The notes under the pieces: model-generated
The model's database searches: none
The model's input: the letters and a program-made list of their open reading frames with translations, nothing else
Told to the model about the DNA's origin: nothing
Shown here: positions 1 through 7,716 of the stretch, one piece after another
Numbering within the stretch: the stretch's first letter is position 1
Layout of the letters: each line of letters opens with the position of its first letter
Assembly: GCA_001898035.1 (NCBI GenBank)
Contig: MKRX01000002.1
Location: 1 to 64,000 of the forward strand
DNA from: Armatimonadetes bacterium 55-13
Lineage (GTDB): Bacteria; Armatimonadota; Fimbriimonadia; Fimbriimonadales; Fimbriimonadaceae
Direction of reading: 5' to 3'
DNA: 64,000 nt
Translations under genes and position numbers: made by a program

Positions 1-385
1 TGTTCTGTTTCAGAGCGCCCTGTTTTGCCGCGCGCGTACGACGGTAGGACCGTCGGCTACATTTCGCTTTGTTTGCATGGTTGGAAAGTGATTTTTGGGC
101 GCGGTGTTGCGGTCAGTTTCCTTGATCGGTGCAATCTCGATCAACTCGACGGCGATCTTCGGTGTGGAAGCTACTGCGACGGGGTGTGGCGCTCTTTTTA
201 GCGACGGGTCTATCTGGACAACGTGCAAGTCACGAAACATGTGGTTCCGGCACCGCAATCCGCTCCGCTAAAATGCGAGGGCCCGGCCCGGGTGCAACGT
301 CGCACGAAGGTGGCTTAGCTCGTATCGATCACGTGGTCCGAAGGTGCACGTTCGGATACCAAAATTGGCATCTCGACCCAACTTT

Positions 386-409
386 GGACCGCGAAGGTCC
401 CCATTTTTT
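386..409 (+). terminator. Possible intrinsic terminator
   Basis: A 5-bp stem (GGACC / GGTCC) with a GCGAA loop is followed by CCATTTTTT. The stem is short, so this is a weak candidate on the plus strand; no plus-strand gene ending just before it is visible in the window. Confidence 0.25.
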
Positions 410-412
410 GGG

Positions 413-433
413 TAGGCCCAGGGAGTGGGCCTA
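413..433. repeat. Perfect 8-bp inverted repeat
   Basis: TAGGCCCA, a GGGAG spacer and TGGGCCTA form a perfect hairpin or operator-like palindrome about 85 bp before the PEP-CTERM start. It has no T-run on the plus strand, so an operator or RNA leader is as likely as a terminator. Confidence 0.35.
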
Positions 434-518
434 AGTGTCTTGTTGGGCTAAAGATGGCCCGGTATCACTTGTCTACCGCGCTCAACGAAGGGCGGTTTGG
501 TTAGATAAGGAGTGAGCA

Positions 519-1271
519 ATGAAATTTGCATTTACATCGACGATTTTGGCGGCGGCTTGCTTTGCGGGCGCTCAATCCCTTTCGACAGGATTTGAAGGCC
601 CTTCCTATGGACTTGGCAACACCCTGACAGGGACCAACGGTTGGGACTCCATTTCTGGAGCAAACGTGGGCGTTATTGTCAACGATCCGGTTAAGGAAGG
701 GACGCAGGCGGTGAAGTTGGTTCGCTCCGGTTCGGACGCGGCGACCTATGGCGCTTATCTGACCCATAGTGGTTGGATCACAGACCCGGCCCATCCCATT
801 GTAACGATTGAATGGGATATGAACCTTTTAGACGGTTTAGTAAAGAGCGAAATGTGGGGCATGAGCGCGATGTGGGGCACCAGCAACGAGCGATTCACAT
901 TGGGCGTCAACGCATCAAACAAGCTGACCGTTCGTAACGCGTGGATCGGAACAGTTCAAACGAATATTGCGGTAGCCCGAGGAGTTTGGAACCACTACCG
1001 GATGGACCTTAACTATGAAACGGACTGGGCAGGCGTTTATCTGAACAATAACTACGTTGGCGAGTGGAAGATGCTGCCGGGGCTGAACGAACTTTCCAAT
1101 ACGGCTCTGTTCAATCGGGGCTTCGATGCCAATGATGGAGCCATTTACGATGGGCTCTCGATTCGAGGTGGAATTTCGGTTGAGCAACCGGTACCTGAGC
1201 CCGCGTCCATGGCTGCTTTGGGGCTTGGCGCGATGGCGTTGATCCGACGGCGACGAGCGGCGAAACGCTAG
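519..1271 (+). CDS. PEP-CTERM sorting domain protein, secreted
   Basis: This 250-residue protein has an N-terminal signal peptide (hydrophobic stretch about residues 4-18, ending near AGAQ) and a C-terminal PEP-CTERM signal: VPEPAS, a short hydrophobic helix and a basic RRRR tail. Such proteins are exported and then processed by an exosortase, usually to reach the cell surface or exopolysaccharide. The central 200 residues are rich in Asn, Gly and Trp and look beta-rich, like concanavalin-type jelly-roll surface proteins, but I cannot name the fold. An AGGAG site lies just before the ATG. The stop codon overlaps that of the convergent AraC-type gene by 4 nt. No exosortase gene is in the window. 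Confidence 0.85.
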   Translation: MKFAFTSTILAAACFAGAQSLSTGFEGPSYGLGNTLTGTNGWDSISGANVGVIVNDPVKEGTQAVKLVRSGSDAATYGAYLTHSGWITDPAHPIVTIEWDMNLLDGLVKSEMWGMSAMWGTSNERFTLGVNASNKLTVRNAWIGTVQTNIAVARGVWNHYRMDLNYETDWAGVYLNNNYVGEWKMLPGLNELSNTALFNRGFDANDGAIYDGLSIRGGISVEQPVPEPASMAALGLGAMALIRRRRAAKR

Positions 1272-1681
1272 GCTCGGGAAGACTTGCGGTACTGGCGAGG
1301 GGTCTGAGTGGTTTCGCTCTTAAACTCTCTTCCAAATGCGCTCAAGTCCTTGAATCCCACTTCGAGAGCGATCTCCGTTACGGTGAGATCGCTCTCTTTC
1401 AGTTTCTGTTTCGCGACCTCGATCCTTCGCTTTCCGAGAAACTGGTGGGGAGTCACTCCAAAGAGCTCGTGGAAGTTACGTATGAAATGGTGGAGGGAAA
1501 GACCAGCTTCCATAGCCGCCTGACAAATGCTACTTTCCTCTAGCGGAGCCGTCTCCAGATAAGTTTGGGCGGCTTTCAATTGATGATAGAGATCGATTCG
1601 GGTTAGCCACTTCTTTGCCGGGACGCCAAGGGCGGCTAACGCGTTTGGGCAGGGGCGCATGGGGGGAACGTCACGCGTCAT
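1268..1681 (-). CDS. AraC-type HTH regulator, DNA-binding domain only
   Basis: The 137-residue product is almost wholly an AraC/XylS double helix-turn-helix domain. The first HTH lies near residues 52-72 (SICQAAMEAGLSLHHFIRNF) and the second near 100-125 (TVTEIALEVGFKDLSAFGRE), followed by the usual P-x-x-Y (PRQYRK). There is no ligand-binding domain; about 40 N-terminal residues precede the HTH. It starts inside the 3' end of mnmG (11-nt overlap), so it is probably translated by coupling from the mnmG transcript. Its target is unknown. Confidence 0.8.
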   Translation of the reverse strand: MTRDVPPMRPCPNALAALGVPAKKWLTRIDLYHQLKAAQTYLETAPLEESSICQAAMEAGLSLHHFIRNFHELFGVTPHQFLGKRRIEVAKQKLKESDLTVTEIALEVGFKDLSAFGREFKSETTQTPRQYRKSSRA

Positions 1682-3593
1682 TTCTCTTTCCGGCCAAGGA
1701 TTTTGAGGCTTTTAGGAAGCCGATGAGCAGGGCGATATCGCTGGGGCGGACACCGGGGATCCGGCTGGCTTGGCCGACGGTTGTTGGTTTGATGCGTCCA
1801 AGTTTTTCTAGGCTTTCATAGCTTATTCCCTTTAGTGTCTGATATTCGAAATGGGATGGGATTTTCATTTCATCGAGTTTCTTCGCTCGATCCGCCTGGC
1901 GTGTTTGCTGCTTGAGATAGCCGTCGTACATCGCGTTTAACTCCAACTGTTCTCGGGCCTTTGAATCGGCGGGGAGCCAAAGGGTTTGGTTGGTGATTTG
2001 GGCAATCTCTTCGAGTTTGGCGAGGTCCACGGATGGTCGTTTCATCAGGTCGAAGAAGGAAGCCTTCTGTCGGACGGCGTCTTGGCCGATCTGCGCTAGC
2101 TTTTCGTTGTGACTCTCGTTGACATAGGTGTTTTCGAGAGATGCGAATCCTCGTGCGATTTGTTCCTGTTTATCGCAGAATCTTGCCCATCTTAAATCGT
2201 CGACGAGCCCAATCTCTCGGCCGAGGGTGGTAAGGCGTTGGTCGGCGTTGTCGTGACGGAGCATCAAGCGATGTTCGGCACGGGCGGTGAGCATGCGATA
2301 GGGATCTTCCACGCCCTTGGTGACAAGGTCGTCCACCATGACACCGATGAAGCTGGTGTGGCGGGGGAAGTCGATCGGGGATTCGTTTTGGGCAAATCGG
2401 GCGGCGTTGATTCCGGCGACAATGCCTTGGCCAGCGGCTTCTTCGTATCCACTGGTGCCGTTGAGTTGACCGGCGAGGAATAGGCCATCGACTAGCTTGC
2501 TCATCAGGTGAGGCGTGAGTTGAAGGGGATCGGCCATGTCGTACTCCACGGCGTAGCCGGGGCGCATCATGTCCACGTTTTCGAGGCCGGGGATGGTGCG
2601 AAGGAGGGCGATCTGGACTTCGGCGGAGAGGCTGGTGCTTACGCCTTGAACATAGATTTCTTCACCGTTCCACGTTTCTTGCTCAAGGAATACCGGGTGA
2701 CTGTCCTTCCCTGAGAAACGAACAACTTTATCCTCGATACTTGGGCAATATCGAGGTCCAACCCCTTCGATTTGGCCGGAATACATGGCGCTCTCTTGGA
2801 GATTGTCGCCGATGATTTGGTGGGTTTCGGCGGTGGTTCTGGTTTGCCAGCAGGGCAGGAGTTCGGCACGGGCGAAGGTTTGGTCGTGGAGAAAGCTGAA
2901 GGGACCGGCGTCCGGCTCACTGTCCAGCGCGGGGGCCTTAGTGAAATCGATGCTGGACTTGCGGATTCGTGGGGTGGTGCCAGTTTTGAATCTACGGAGG
3001 TTTACGCCGAGGTCCAGGAGCCAGTCGCTGAGCGAGATGGACGGTTGGTCACCGTGACGCGCGGCGCTAGTCTTCTTCTTTCCCTCGTGGCACAGGCCAT
3101 TGAGAAAGGTGCCGGTGGTGAGGATGACGGATGTGCAGGGGATGAAGGTGTTAGGTGTTAGGTGATAGGTGTTAGGGGAGGAAAGGTAAACGCCGGTTAC
3201 CTTTCCGTTGGCGGTCTCGATGTGGGTGACCATGGCCTCGATGAGGGTGAGGTTGGGTTGGGAGCGCATGGTTTGTTGCATGAGCTCGGGGTAGAGGTCT
3301 TTGCAAACGTGGGCGCGGACGGTTTGGACGGCGGGGCCTTTGCTGGTTCCTACTCTTCGGATATGGGTGAGGGCGTAGTCGGTGGTGACGCCCATCTGTC
3401 CCCCGAGGGCGTCGACTTCGCGGGCCATGTGGCCCTTAGCGGGGCCCCCAATGGAGCAGTTGCAGGGCAGGTGACCGATACGATCGAGGCGCATGGTGAC
3501 GCAGGCGGTTTTCAGGCCCATGCGGGCGGACGAAAGGGCCGCTTCAATACCGGCGTGACCGGCTCCCACTACAACGACATCGAATCTCTCCAC
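1671..3593 (-). CDS. mnmG: tRNA uridine-5-carboxymethylaminomethyl modification enzyme MnmG (GidA)
   Basis: MnmG is the FAD-dependent partner of MnmE that installs the carboxymethylaminomethyl group on U34 of tRNAs. The 640-residue length fits the long family form. Visible motifs are the FAD-binding GAGHAGIEAA (about residues 10-19), CNCSIGGPAKG with the conserved cysteines (44-54), FKTGTTPR, and the C-terminal GIDA helical domain with ISYESLEKL. Residues about 137-155 form an unusual loop (SSPNTYHLTPNTF region) encoded by tandem heptanucleotides. The gene is divergent from moaD with a gap of only 34 bp. mnmE is not in the window. Confidence 0.96.
   Translation of the reverse strand: MERFDVVVVGAGHAGIEAALSSARMGLKTACVTMRLDRIGHLPCNCSIGGPAKGHMAREVDALGGQMGVTTDYALTHIRRVGTSKGPAVQTVRAHVCKDLYPELMQQTMRSQPNLTLIEAMVTHIETANGKVTGVYLSSPNTYHLTPNTFIPCTSVILTTGTFLNGLCHEGKKKTSAARHGDQPSISLSDWLLDLGVNLRRFKTGTTPRIRKSSIDFTKAPALDSEPDAGPFSFLHDQTFARAELLPCWQTRTTAETHQIIGDNLQESAMYSGQIEGVGPRYCPSIEDKVVRFSGKDSHPVFLEQETWNGEEIYVQGVSTSLSAEVQIALLRTIPGLENVDMMRPGYAVEYDMADPLQLTPHLMSKLVDGLFLAGQLNGTSGYEEAAGQGIVAGINAARFAQNESPIDFPRHTSFIGVMVDDLVTKGVEDPYRMLTARAEHRLMLRHDNADQRLTTLGREIGLVDDLRWARFCDKQEQIARGFASLENTYVNESHNEKLAQIGQDAVRQKASFFDLMKRPSVDLAKLEEIAQITNQTLWLPADSKAREQLELNAMYDGYLKQQTRQADRAKKLDEMKIPSHFEYQTLKGISYESLEKLGRIKPTTVGQASRIPGVRPSDIALLIGFLKASKSLAGKRNDA
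3147..3174. repeat. Four tandem heptanucleotides inside mnmG
   Basis: Four copies of GGTGTTA in plus-strand orientation (the third reads GGTGATA) lie in tandem within mnmG. They encode the Asn-Thr-Tyr-His-Leu-Thr-Pro loop between the FAD-domain strands and the conserved LTTGTFL segment, and keep the frame open. Confidence 0.9.
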
Positions 3594-3627
3594 TCATGAA
3601 GAGTTTACTGGACGTAGACTTATACGT

Positions 3628-3852
3628 ATGACTTTCGAGGTCAAGCTCTTTGCGTATCTCCGGGAAGAACACGGGGATTCCGTCGTGGTGGATAGCTCGC
3701 CGACGGCGGAGGCGTTGTTGGAACGCCTTTATTCGATGGGGATCGACACTTCGGCCTGCCGACTGGCGGTCAACCAGGAATTTGTGGAGCCTTCCTTTGC
3801 GATCAAGGAGGGTGATGAGTTGGCGGTGATTCCTCCGGTGAGTGGGGGGTAA
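3628..3852 (+). CDS. moaD: Molybdopterin synthase small subunit MoaD
   Basis: This is a 74-residue beta-grasp protein that ends in the Gly-Gly pair (PPVSGG) that is adenylated by MoeB-type enzymes and then carries the thiocarboxylate sulfur for molybdopterin synthesis. Its partner, MoaE, is encoded 2.3 kb downstream at 6109 on the same strand, so the pair supports MoaD rather than ThiS. The GDELAVIPPVSGG ending is typical of MoaD. It is divergent from mnmG. Confidence 0.92.
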   Translation: MTFEVKLFAYLREEHGDSVVVDSSPTAEALLERLYSMGIDTSACRLAVNQEFVEPSFAIKEGDELAVIPPVSGG

Positions 3853-3898
3853 CGCGAATTTAGATTTTCGAATTTTGATTGTTGATTCGGCGGCGACG

Positions 3899-4345
3899 TT
3901 ACCAGCGGGCGGCTAGGTGGGTGGCTAGGGACTCTAGGAATTGTTCGTCGGACTTATCGAAGGCGCCTACGGTGTGGCCGTCGATATCGATTTGGCCGAG
4001 GATTTGGTCTTCTTTTCGGATGAGGACTACGATTTCGCTGCGGGTTTGGATGGAGCAGGAGAGGTAGTTGGAGAGGTTTCGGACGTCTTCGATGAGCTGG
4101 TTGGCGTTTTCGGCGACGGCGGTTCCGCAGACGCCTACGCCGACTTTAATTCGGGTGTGATCGGTGGCGGCGCCGACGTATTCGTCGAGTTGTAGCTCGT
4201 CGCCCTCAAGGCGATAGATTCCCGACCAGTTGTATTCGGGCAGGGTGTCGAGCAATTCCATCGCCTCCTTACGGAGCGCGGCGCCGGTGTTGGCGGAAGC
4301 TTCGATCTGGGCGAGAATGGCGGCGGATTGTTCGGGCGTGATCAT
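3899..4345 (-). CDS. GAF domain protein, free methionine-(R)-sulfoxide reductase-like
   Basis: The 148-residue protein is a single GAF domain with the sequence pattern of fRMsr (MsrC), which reduces free methionine-R-sulfoxide: NWSGIYR, GVCGTA with Cys73, IEDV, and a second cysteine at about 97 followed by SEIVV. The 24-residue spacing between these two cysteines matches the family. The third cysteine of the E. coli enzyme, ten residues before the GVCG cysteine, is His here. The usual Cys-Asp after the second cysteine is Cys-Ser. Activity with a two-cysteine mechanism is likely but not certain. It faces moaD convergently. Confidence 0.85.
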   Translation of the reverse strand: MITPEQSAAILAQIEASANTGAALRKEAMELLDTLPEYNWSGIYRLEGDELQLDEYVGAATDHTRIKVGVGVCGTAVAENANQLIEDVRNLSNYLSCSIQTRSEIVVLIRKEDQILGQIDIDGHTVGAFDKSDEQFLESLATHLAARW

Positions 4346-4432
4346 GGTCGATTTGAGGACTTAGTCTACGGGGTTTTGGGCGTTGCGGTGGCATGGGTTA
4401 GGACCCTCGGGAGAGGGCGGAGAGGGTTGGTG

Positions 4433-4447
4433 TGCCATAATCTGGCA
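4433..4447. promoter_or_regulatory. Small palindrome upstream of the SulP gene
   Basis: TGCCA-TAATC-TGGCA is a perfect 5-bp dyad 160 bp before the SulP start in a region with no other gene. It could be an operator; this is a weak call based only on symmetry and position. Confidence 0.25.
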
Positions 4448-4609
4448 TCGGTGTCTCTTTGGGAGCCCGATTTTCTTATGTGAGCCCCTTCCTCAACTCG
4501 TGTTTTTAAGATCCACCCACCGTCGGGACTGGAATCGAGTTGAGACGTTCACTCCCTTTTGAAGTCGTGCAATTTGGCGCGGTTTCCAAGGCTGAATTCC
4601 TCAGAACCT

Positions 4610-5554
4610 ATGTCCACTAAAGCTAACCTCCGACAGGAGTGGTTCGGCAATGTGCGTGGCGACCTGCTTTCGGGCACGGTTGTGGCGCTTGCGCTGATTC
4701 CTGAAGCCATTGCCTTTTCCCTTATCGCGGGCGTCGATCCGAAGTTAGGGCTTTACGCTTCGTTCGTGATTGCGGTCGTGATCTCGTTTGTCGGTGGTCG
4801 TCCGGCGATGATTTCGGCGGCGACGGGCGCGATGGCGCTTTTGATGGTTTCGCTGGTGAAGGACCACGGGATTCAATATCTGTTTGCGGCGGGAATCTTG
4901 GCAGGGGCGATCCAGATCGTGCTCGGGCTTTTGAAGCTAGGACGGCTGATGCGATTTGTGCCTCGGCCAGTGATGACGGGGTTCGTGAATGCGCTGGCGA
5001 TTCTGATCTTCATGGCCCAGCTTCCTCAGTTTGAGGGAGCAGGACCGGCGATGTACTTGATGGTGGCGGCCTCGCTAGCGATTATCTACGGACTTCCGAA
5101 GATCACCAAGATCATTCCTTCGCCGTTGGTGGCGATTGCGACGATGACGGCGGTGGCGATCATCTTTAAGATCGACGTGAGAAGGGTTGGCGATATGGGC
5201 GCGTTGCCCACCGCATTTCCGAAGGTCGCGATTCCGAACGTGCCGTTGACGGCAGAGACGTTTTCGATCCTCCTCCCCTATTCCATTTCGCTCGCTTTGG
5301 TGGGATTGGTGGAATCTCTGTTGACGGCGAATTTGGTGGACGACATGACGGACACCCACAGCGACAAAAACCGAGAGATGCGAGGACAAGGGATCGCGAA
5401 CATTGTCGCGGCGTTCTTCGGCGGCATGGCGGGATGCGCGATGATCGGCCAGACGGTTATCAATGTGAAGTCGGGCGGGCGGGGGCGGCTCTCGACGTTT
5501 GCGGCGGGCGTCTTGCTTCTTTTCTTTATCTTGGTGTTGGGACAGTGGGTTTGA
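4610..5554 (+). pseudogene. SulP family anion transporter, N-terminal part ended by an in-frame TGA
   Basis: This encodes the start and most of the membrane domain of a SulP sulfate/anion permease: about nine or ten hydrophobic helices, with [21 protein letters not shown] near the start and [15 protein letters not shown] later. The frame ends at TGA (5552-5554) right after LGQWV. The same frame continues without a gap as QIPMAALVAVM, which is the next conserved SulP segment, and runs on to the STAS domain. So one base change (for example GGA to TGA) splits an otherwise intact gene. I chose the ATG at 4610 because the family begins close to it; an in-frame ATG at 4559 would add 17 residues. 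It lies between moaD and moaE. Confidence 0.8.
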
Positions 5555-5563
5555 CAAATTCCT

Positions 5564-6082
5564 ATGGCGGCCCTGGTGGCGGTGATGTTCATGGTGAGCT
5601 TCGGCACCTTTGAGTGGGCGAGCTTGCGGAACGTTCGAAATCTGCCGCTGGGCGAATCGGTGGTGATGGCGGCGACGGTGATCACGGTGATTCAAACTCA
5701 CGACCTGGCCAAGGGCGTGCTGGTGGGCGTGCTTTTGAGCGCGTTCCTCTTCGTGCGGAAGTTGGCGAAGTTGGTGCAGATCCAGAGCGAGTTGGTGGAC
5801 GGGGTCAGAACTTACCATGTCCACGGCGCTTTGTTTTTCGTGTCGGTCGGAGGATTCCTCGATGCTCTGAACTATCAGGAAAAGGTGGAACGAGTGGTTT
5901 TGGATCTGACGCATTCTCACGTGTGGGATCACTCGGCGGTGGCGGCGATCGATAAGGCGGTGGCACGGTTCCAGAAGCGGGGTGTAGAAGTGGATCTCCA
6001 AGGGATGAATGAAGCGAGCGCGGGGATCATTGGTCGGCTGGCGACATTCGATAAAGGCGGGATCGCCGAAAGCTCCCACTAA
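5564..6082 (+). pseudogene. SulP transporter, C-terminal helices and STAS domain
   Basis: This is the downstream part of the split SulP gene, in the same frame as the upstream part. It begins in IPMAALVAVMFMVSFGTF, carries the last membrane helices, and ends in a cytoplasmic STAS domain (about residues 85-170) with the typical LDLTHSHVWDHSAVAAIDKA. The ATG at 5564 has no clear ribosome binding site and would start in the middle of a membrane helix, so independent translation seems unlikely. moaE starts 26 bp after the stop, so both may be on one transcript. Confidence 0.8.
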
Positions 6083-6108
6083 ATTAGAATTGCCCTCATA
6101 ATTCGGGC

Positions 6109-6480
6109 ATGACCTACGTCGAACTTCTGGATACGCCGCTTGAGCCGGAGTCGCTTCGCCGTCGCTGCGAATCTCCGCTGAAGGGGGGCGTGGTGGTGTT
6201 CTGCGGCGAGGTTCGCTCGGTCACCGGCGATGAGACCACGGAGTTCCTTGAATACGAAGCCTACGTTGAGATGGCGGTCAAACAGATGGAGAAGATCGCC
6301 GAGGAAGCGGCCAGTCGCTGGGATGCCCATGTGGCGGTTTCTCATCGCACCGGGCGGTTGATTCCGGGAGAAGTCGCGGTGGTCTGTGTGGCCGCTTGCG
6401 CGCATCGGGCGGAGGCGTTCGAGTGCTGCCGGTTTTTGATCGACCGGGTGAAGGCGGATGTTCCGATTTGGAAGAAGTAG
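6109..6480 (+). CDS. moaE: Molybdopterin synthase catalytic subunit MoaE
   Basis: MoaE forms the heterotetramer with MoaD that converts cyclic pyranopterin monophosphate to molybdopterin. The 123-residue protein shows the family pattern GGVVVFCGEVR, LEYEAYVEMA, the HRTGRLIPGE segment, and ends with VKADVPIWKK, where the conserved lysine takes part in catalysis. It follows the SulP fragment closely. Other moa genes are not in the window. Confidence 0.94.
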   Translation: MTYVELLDTPLEPESLRRRCESPLKGGVVVFCGEVRSVTGDETTEFLEYEAYVEMAVKQMEKIAEEAASRWDAHVAVSHRTGRLIPGEVAVVCVAACAHRAEAFECCRFLIDRVKADVPIWKK

Positions 6481-6527
6481 AGGACCATACAGTTCGGGTT
6501 TTCTGGGGGCCAAGTTTAAGATGCCCG

Positions 6528-6570
6528 GCGGAGAGGAACGCGGGCTGGCTGTGCCACTTCCTCTGCTTCT
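6528..6570. repeat. REP-like element, degenerate copy
   Basis: This is a diverged copy of the element at 6638: GCGGAGAGGAA, a GC-rich centre, GTGCCAC and TTCCTCT in the same order. The central palindrome is broken. It lies just after moaE. Confidence 0.7.
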
Positions 6571-6637
6571 CCTTTGCCTCTTGTGAGTTTTGATTTTGGA
6601 GAAGGGTTGGGAGAACGTTTTTTTTGGGTTGGGATGT

Positions 6638-6682
6638 GCGGAGAGGAACACGGGCGGGCCGCCCGTGCCACTTCCTCTCCGC
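6638..6682. repeat. REP-like palindromic element, intact copy
   Basis: An 11-bp outer arm (GCGGAGAGGAA / TTCCTCTCCGC) encloses a 9-bp inner arm (CACGGGCGG / CCGCCCGTG) around a single G, with CCAC unpaired on the right. The whole 45 bp would form one long hairpin. It lies between moaE and the convergent transglutaminase gene, where it could also end transcription. Confidence 0.8.
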
Positions 6683-6739
6683 TTCTTTTCTTCTTGCTAT
6701 TTCTTGTTCCTTGAGTTGTTGGCCGGTTTCGCAGCACGT

Positions 6740-7714
6740 TTAGAGTAATTGTTGCTGCTGTTGTTGTTGGTCCGATTGATCTTGGATTTGGATTTGGGCT
6801 AGGTGAGGGGATTTGGTGGGGGCTTCGGCGTAGACGGGGAGGCCGATTTGGCCGATTTCTTCTCGGAGGGCGACGATGGATTTGGGGGTGGGGCGGGTTC
6901 GGACTTCGGCGACGAGGGTTTCGCCCGCGTTGCCTCGGTAGATGCCTCGGTTGGGCGGGACGTCATCGTAGTGGCGGCCCACGGCCACGACGACGTAGTT
7001 TTCATTGGGAACGCAATTGTGAGTGGGATCGAAACCTACCCAGCCATGAGACGGAGAGTAGATCTCAATCCAGGCGTGGCTTTCGGAGACTTCGTGATCA
7101 TCGCGCGTGATGTGGAGATAGCCGCTGACGTAGCGGCAGGGGATACCCAGGAGCCGGAGAATTCCGAGGCAGACTTGGGCGAAGTCTTGGCAGACGCCCG
7201 CCCTTTTCTCGATGGCCTCATCGGCGGTGGAGCGGTAGGTGGTGACGTTGGGTTGGTAGGTCAGTTCCTTGCCGAGGAGATCTCCGACGGCTTGCACCTT
7301 TCGGCCGATGGGCAGCGCGGAGAGGTCTGGGAGGAGCTTGGCGAACTTGAGGAGGGCCTTTGACTTTTGGATGGGGCCACCAAAGGCGAGAAAGTCTCGG
7401 ACGGGGCCGAGTTCCTCGTTGGGATCGATGAAATCCCGAACGTTTTCGAGCGCGATGCCCGCAGGCTCGGTTTCGACCACGGACCTCGCCACGACTTCGA
7501 TCTTGTCGTGATATTCGGCGATGCCGAAGTGGTGGACGACATTTCCGAGCCAGTCTCGATAGCGGAAGACCTGCGAGGGGGGGCCGACGGCGAGATAGAA
7601 GGAACTAACGGTTTGCCGCTCCGTCATTCGGGGCTCCATGATGAGTTCAATCCACGACTCGCTGATGTAGTCATCGTAGGAGAACTGGATTCGGTGTTCG
7701 ATATCAAGGAGCAT
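6740..7714 (-). CDS. Transglutaminase-like cysteine peptidase with polyglutamine tail
   Basis: The 324-residue protein has an N-terminal bacterial transglutaminase-like beta domain (about 1-85) and a transglutaminase core with the Cys-His-Asp triad: Cys175 in RAGVCQDFAQ, His213 in ESHAWIEIY, and Asp229 in GFDPTHN. It belongs with the alpha-E and circularly permuted ATP-grasp genes directly upstream; this triad is known in many bacteria and is thought to make and process a peptide or amide-linked metabolite. The C-terminus is a run of seven glutamines from CAA/CAG repeats. It follows the alpha-E gene by 2 nt and is the last gene of the operon. Confidence 0.9.
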   Translation of the reverse strand: MLLDIEHRIQFSYDDYISESWIELIMEPRMTERQTVSSFYLAVGPPSQVFRYRDWLGNVVHHFGIAEYHDKIEVVARSVVETEPAGIALENVRDFIDPNEELGPVRDFLAFGGPIQKSKALLKFAKLLPDLSALPIGRKVQAVGDLLGKELTYQPNVTTYRSTADEAIEKRAGVCQDFAQVCLGILRLLGIPCRYVSGYLHITRDDHEVSESHAWIEIYSPSHGWVGFDPTHNCVPNENYVVVAVGRHYDDVPPNRGIYRGNAGETLVAEVRTRPTPKSIVALREEIGQIGLPVYAEAPTKSPHLAQIQIQDQSDQQQQQQQLL

Positions 7715-7716
7715 GG

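Larger units (their letters stand above)
1..518. other. Gene-poor left edge with small hairpins
   Basis: I see no convincing coding region before the PEP-CTERM gene at 519. The open frames on both strands are short, lack a recognisable domain and lack a good ribosome binding site. The stretch has several small inverted repeats between about 386 and 433, so it may hold the 3' end region of something outside the window, an untranslated leader or a small RNA. I could not match it to RNase P RNA, tmRNA, SRP RNA or 6S RNA. An AGGAG-like site just before 519 belongs to the next gene. Confidence 0.4.

Noticed and set aside
10-434. Two short frames at the left edge (82 and 101 codons)
   Set aside because: No ribosome binding site, no domain and no neighbour context; they overlap each other on opposite strands.
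3147-3174. Tandem GGTGTTA as a CRISPR array
   Set aside because: Units are 7 bp with no spacers, and lie inside mnmG.
5552-5554. TGA in SulP as selenocysteine or as reassigned Trp
   Set aside because: SulP has no selenoprotein members, no SECIS-like hairpin was noticed, and TGA ends other genes in this window while TGG encodes Trp.
5075-6079. 334-codon minus-strand frame opposite SulP
   Set aside because: His/Arg-rich antisense shadow of the SulP gene.
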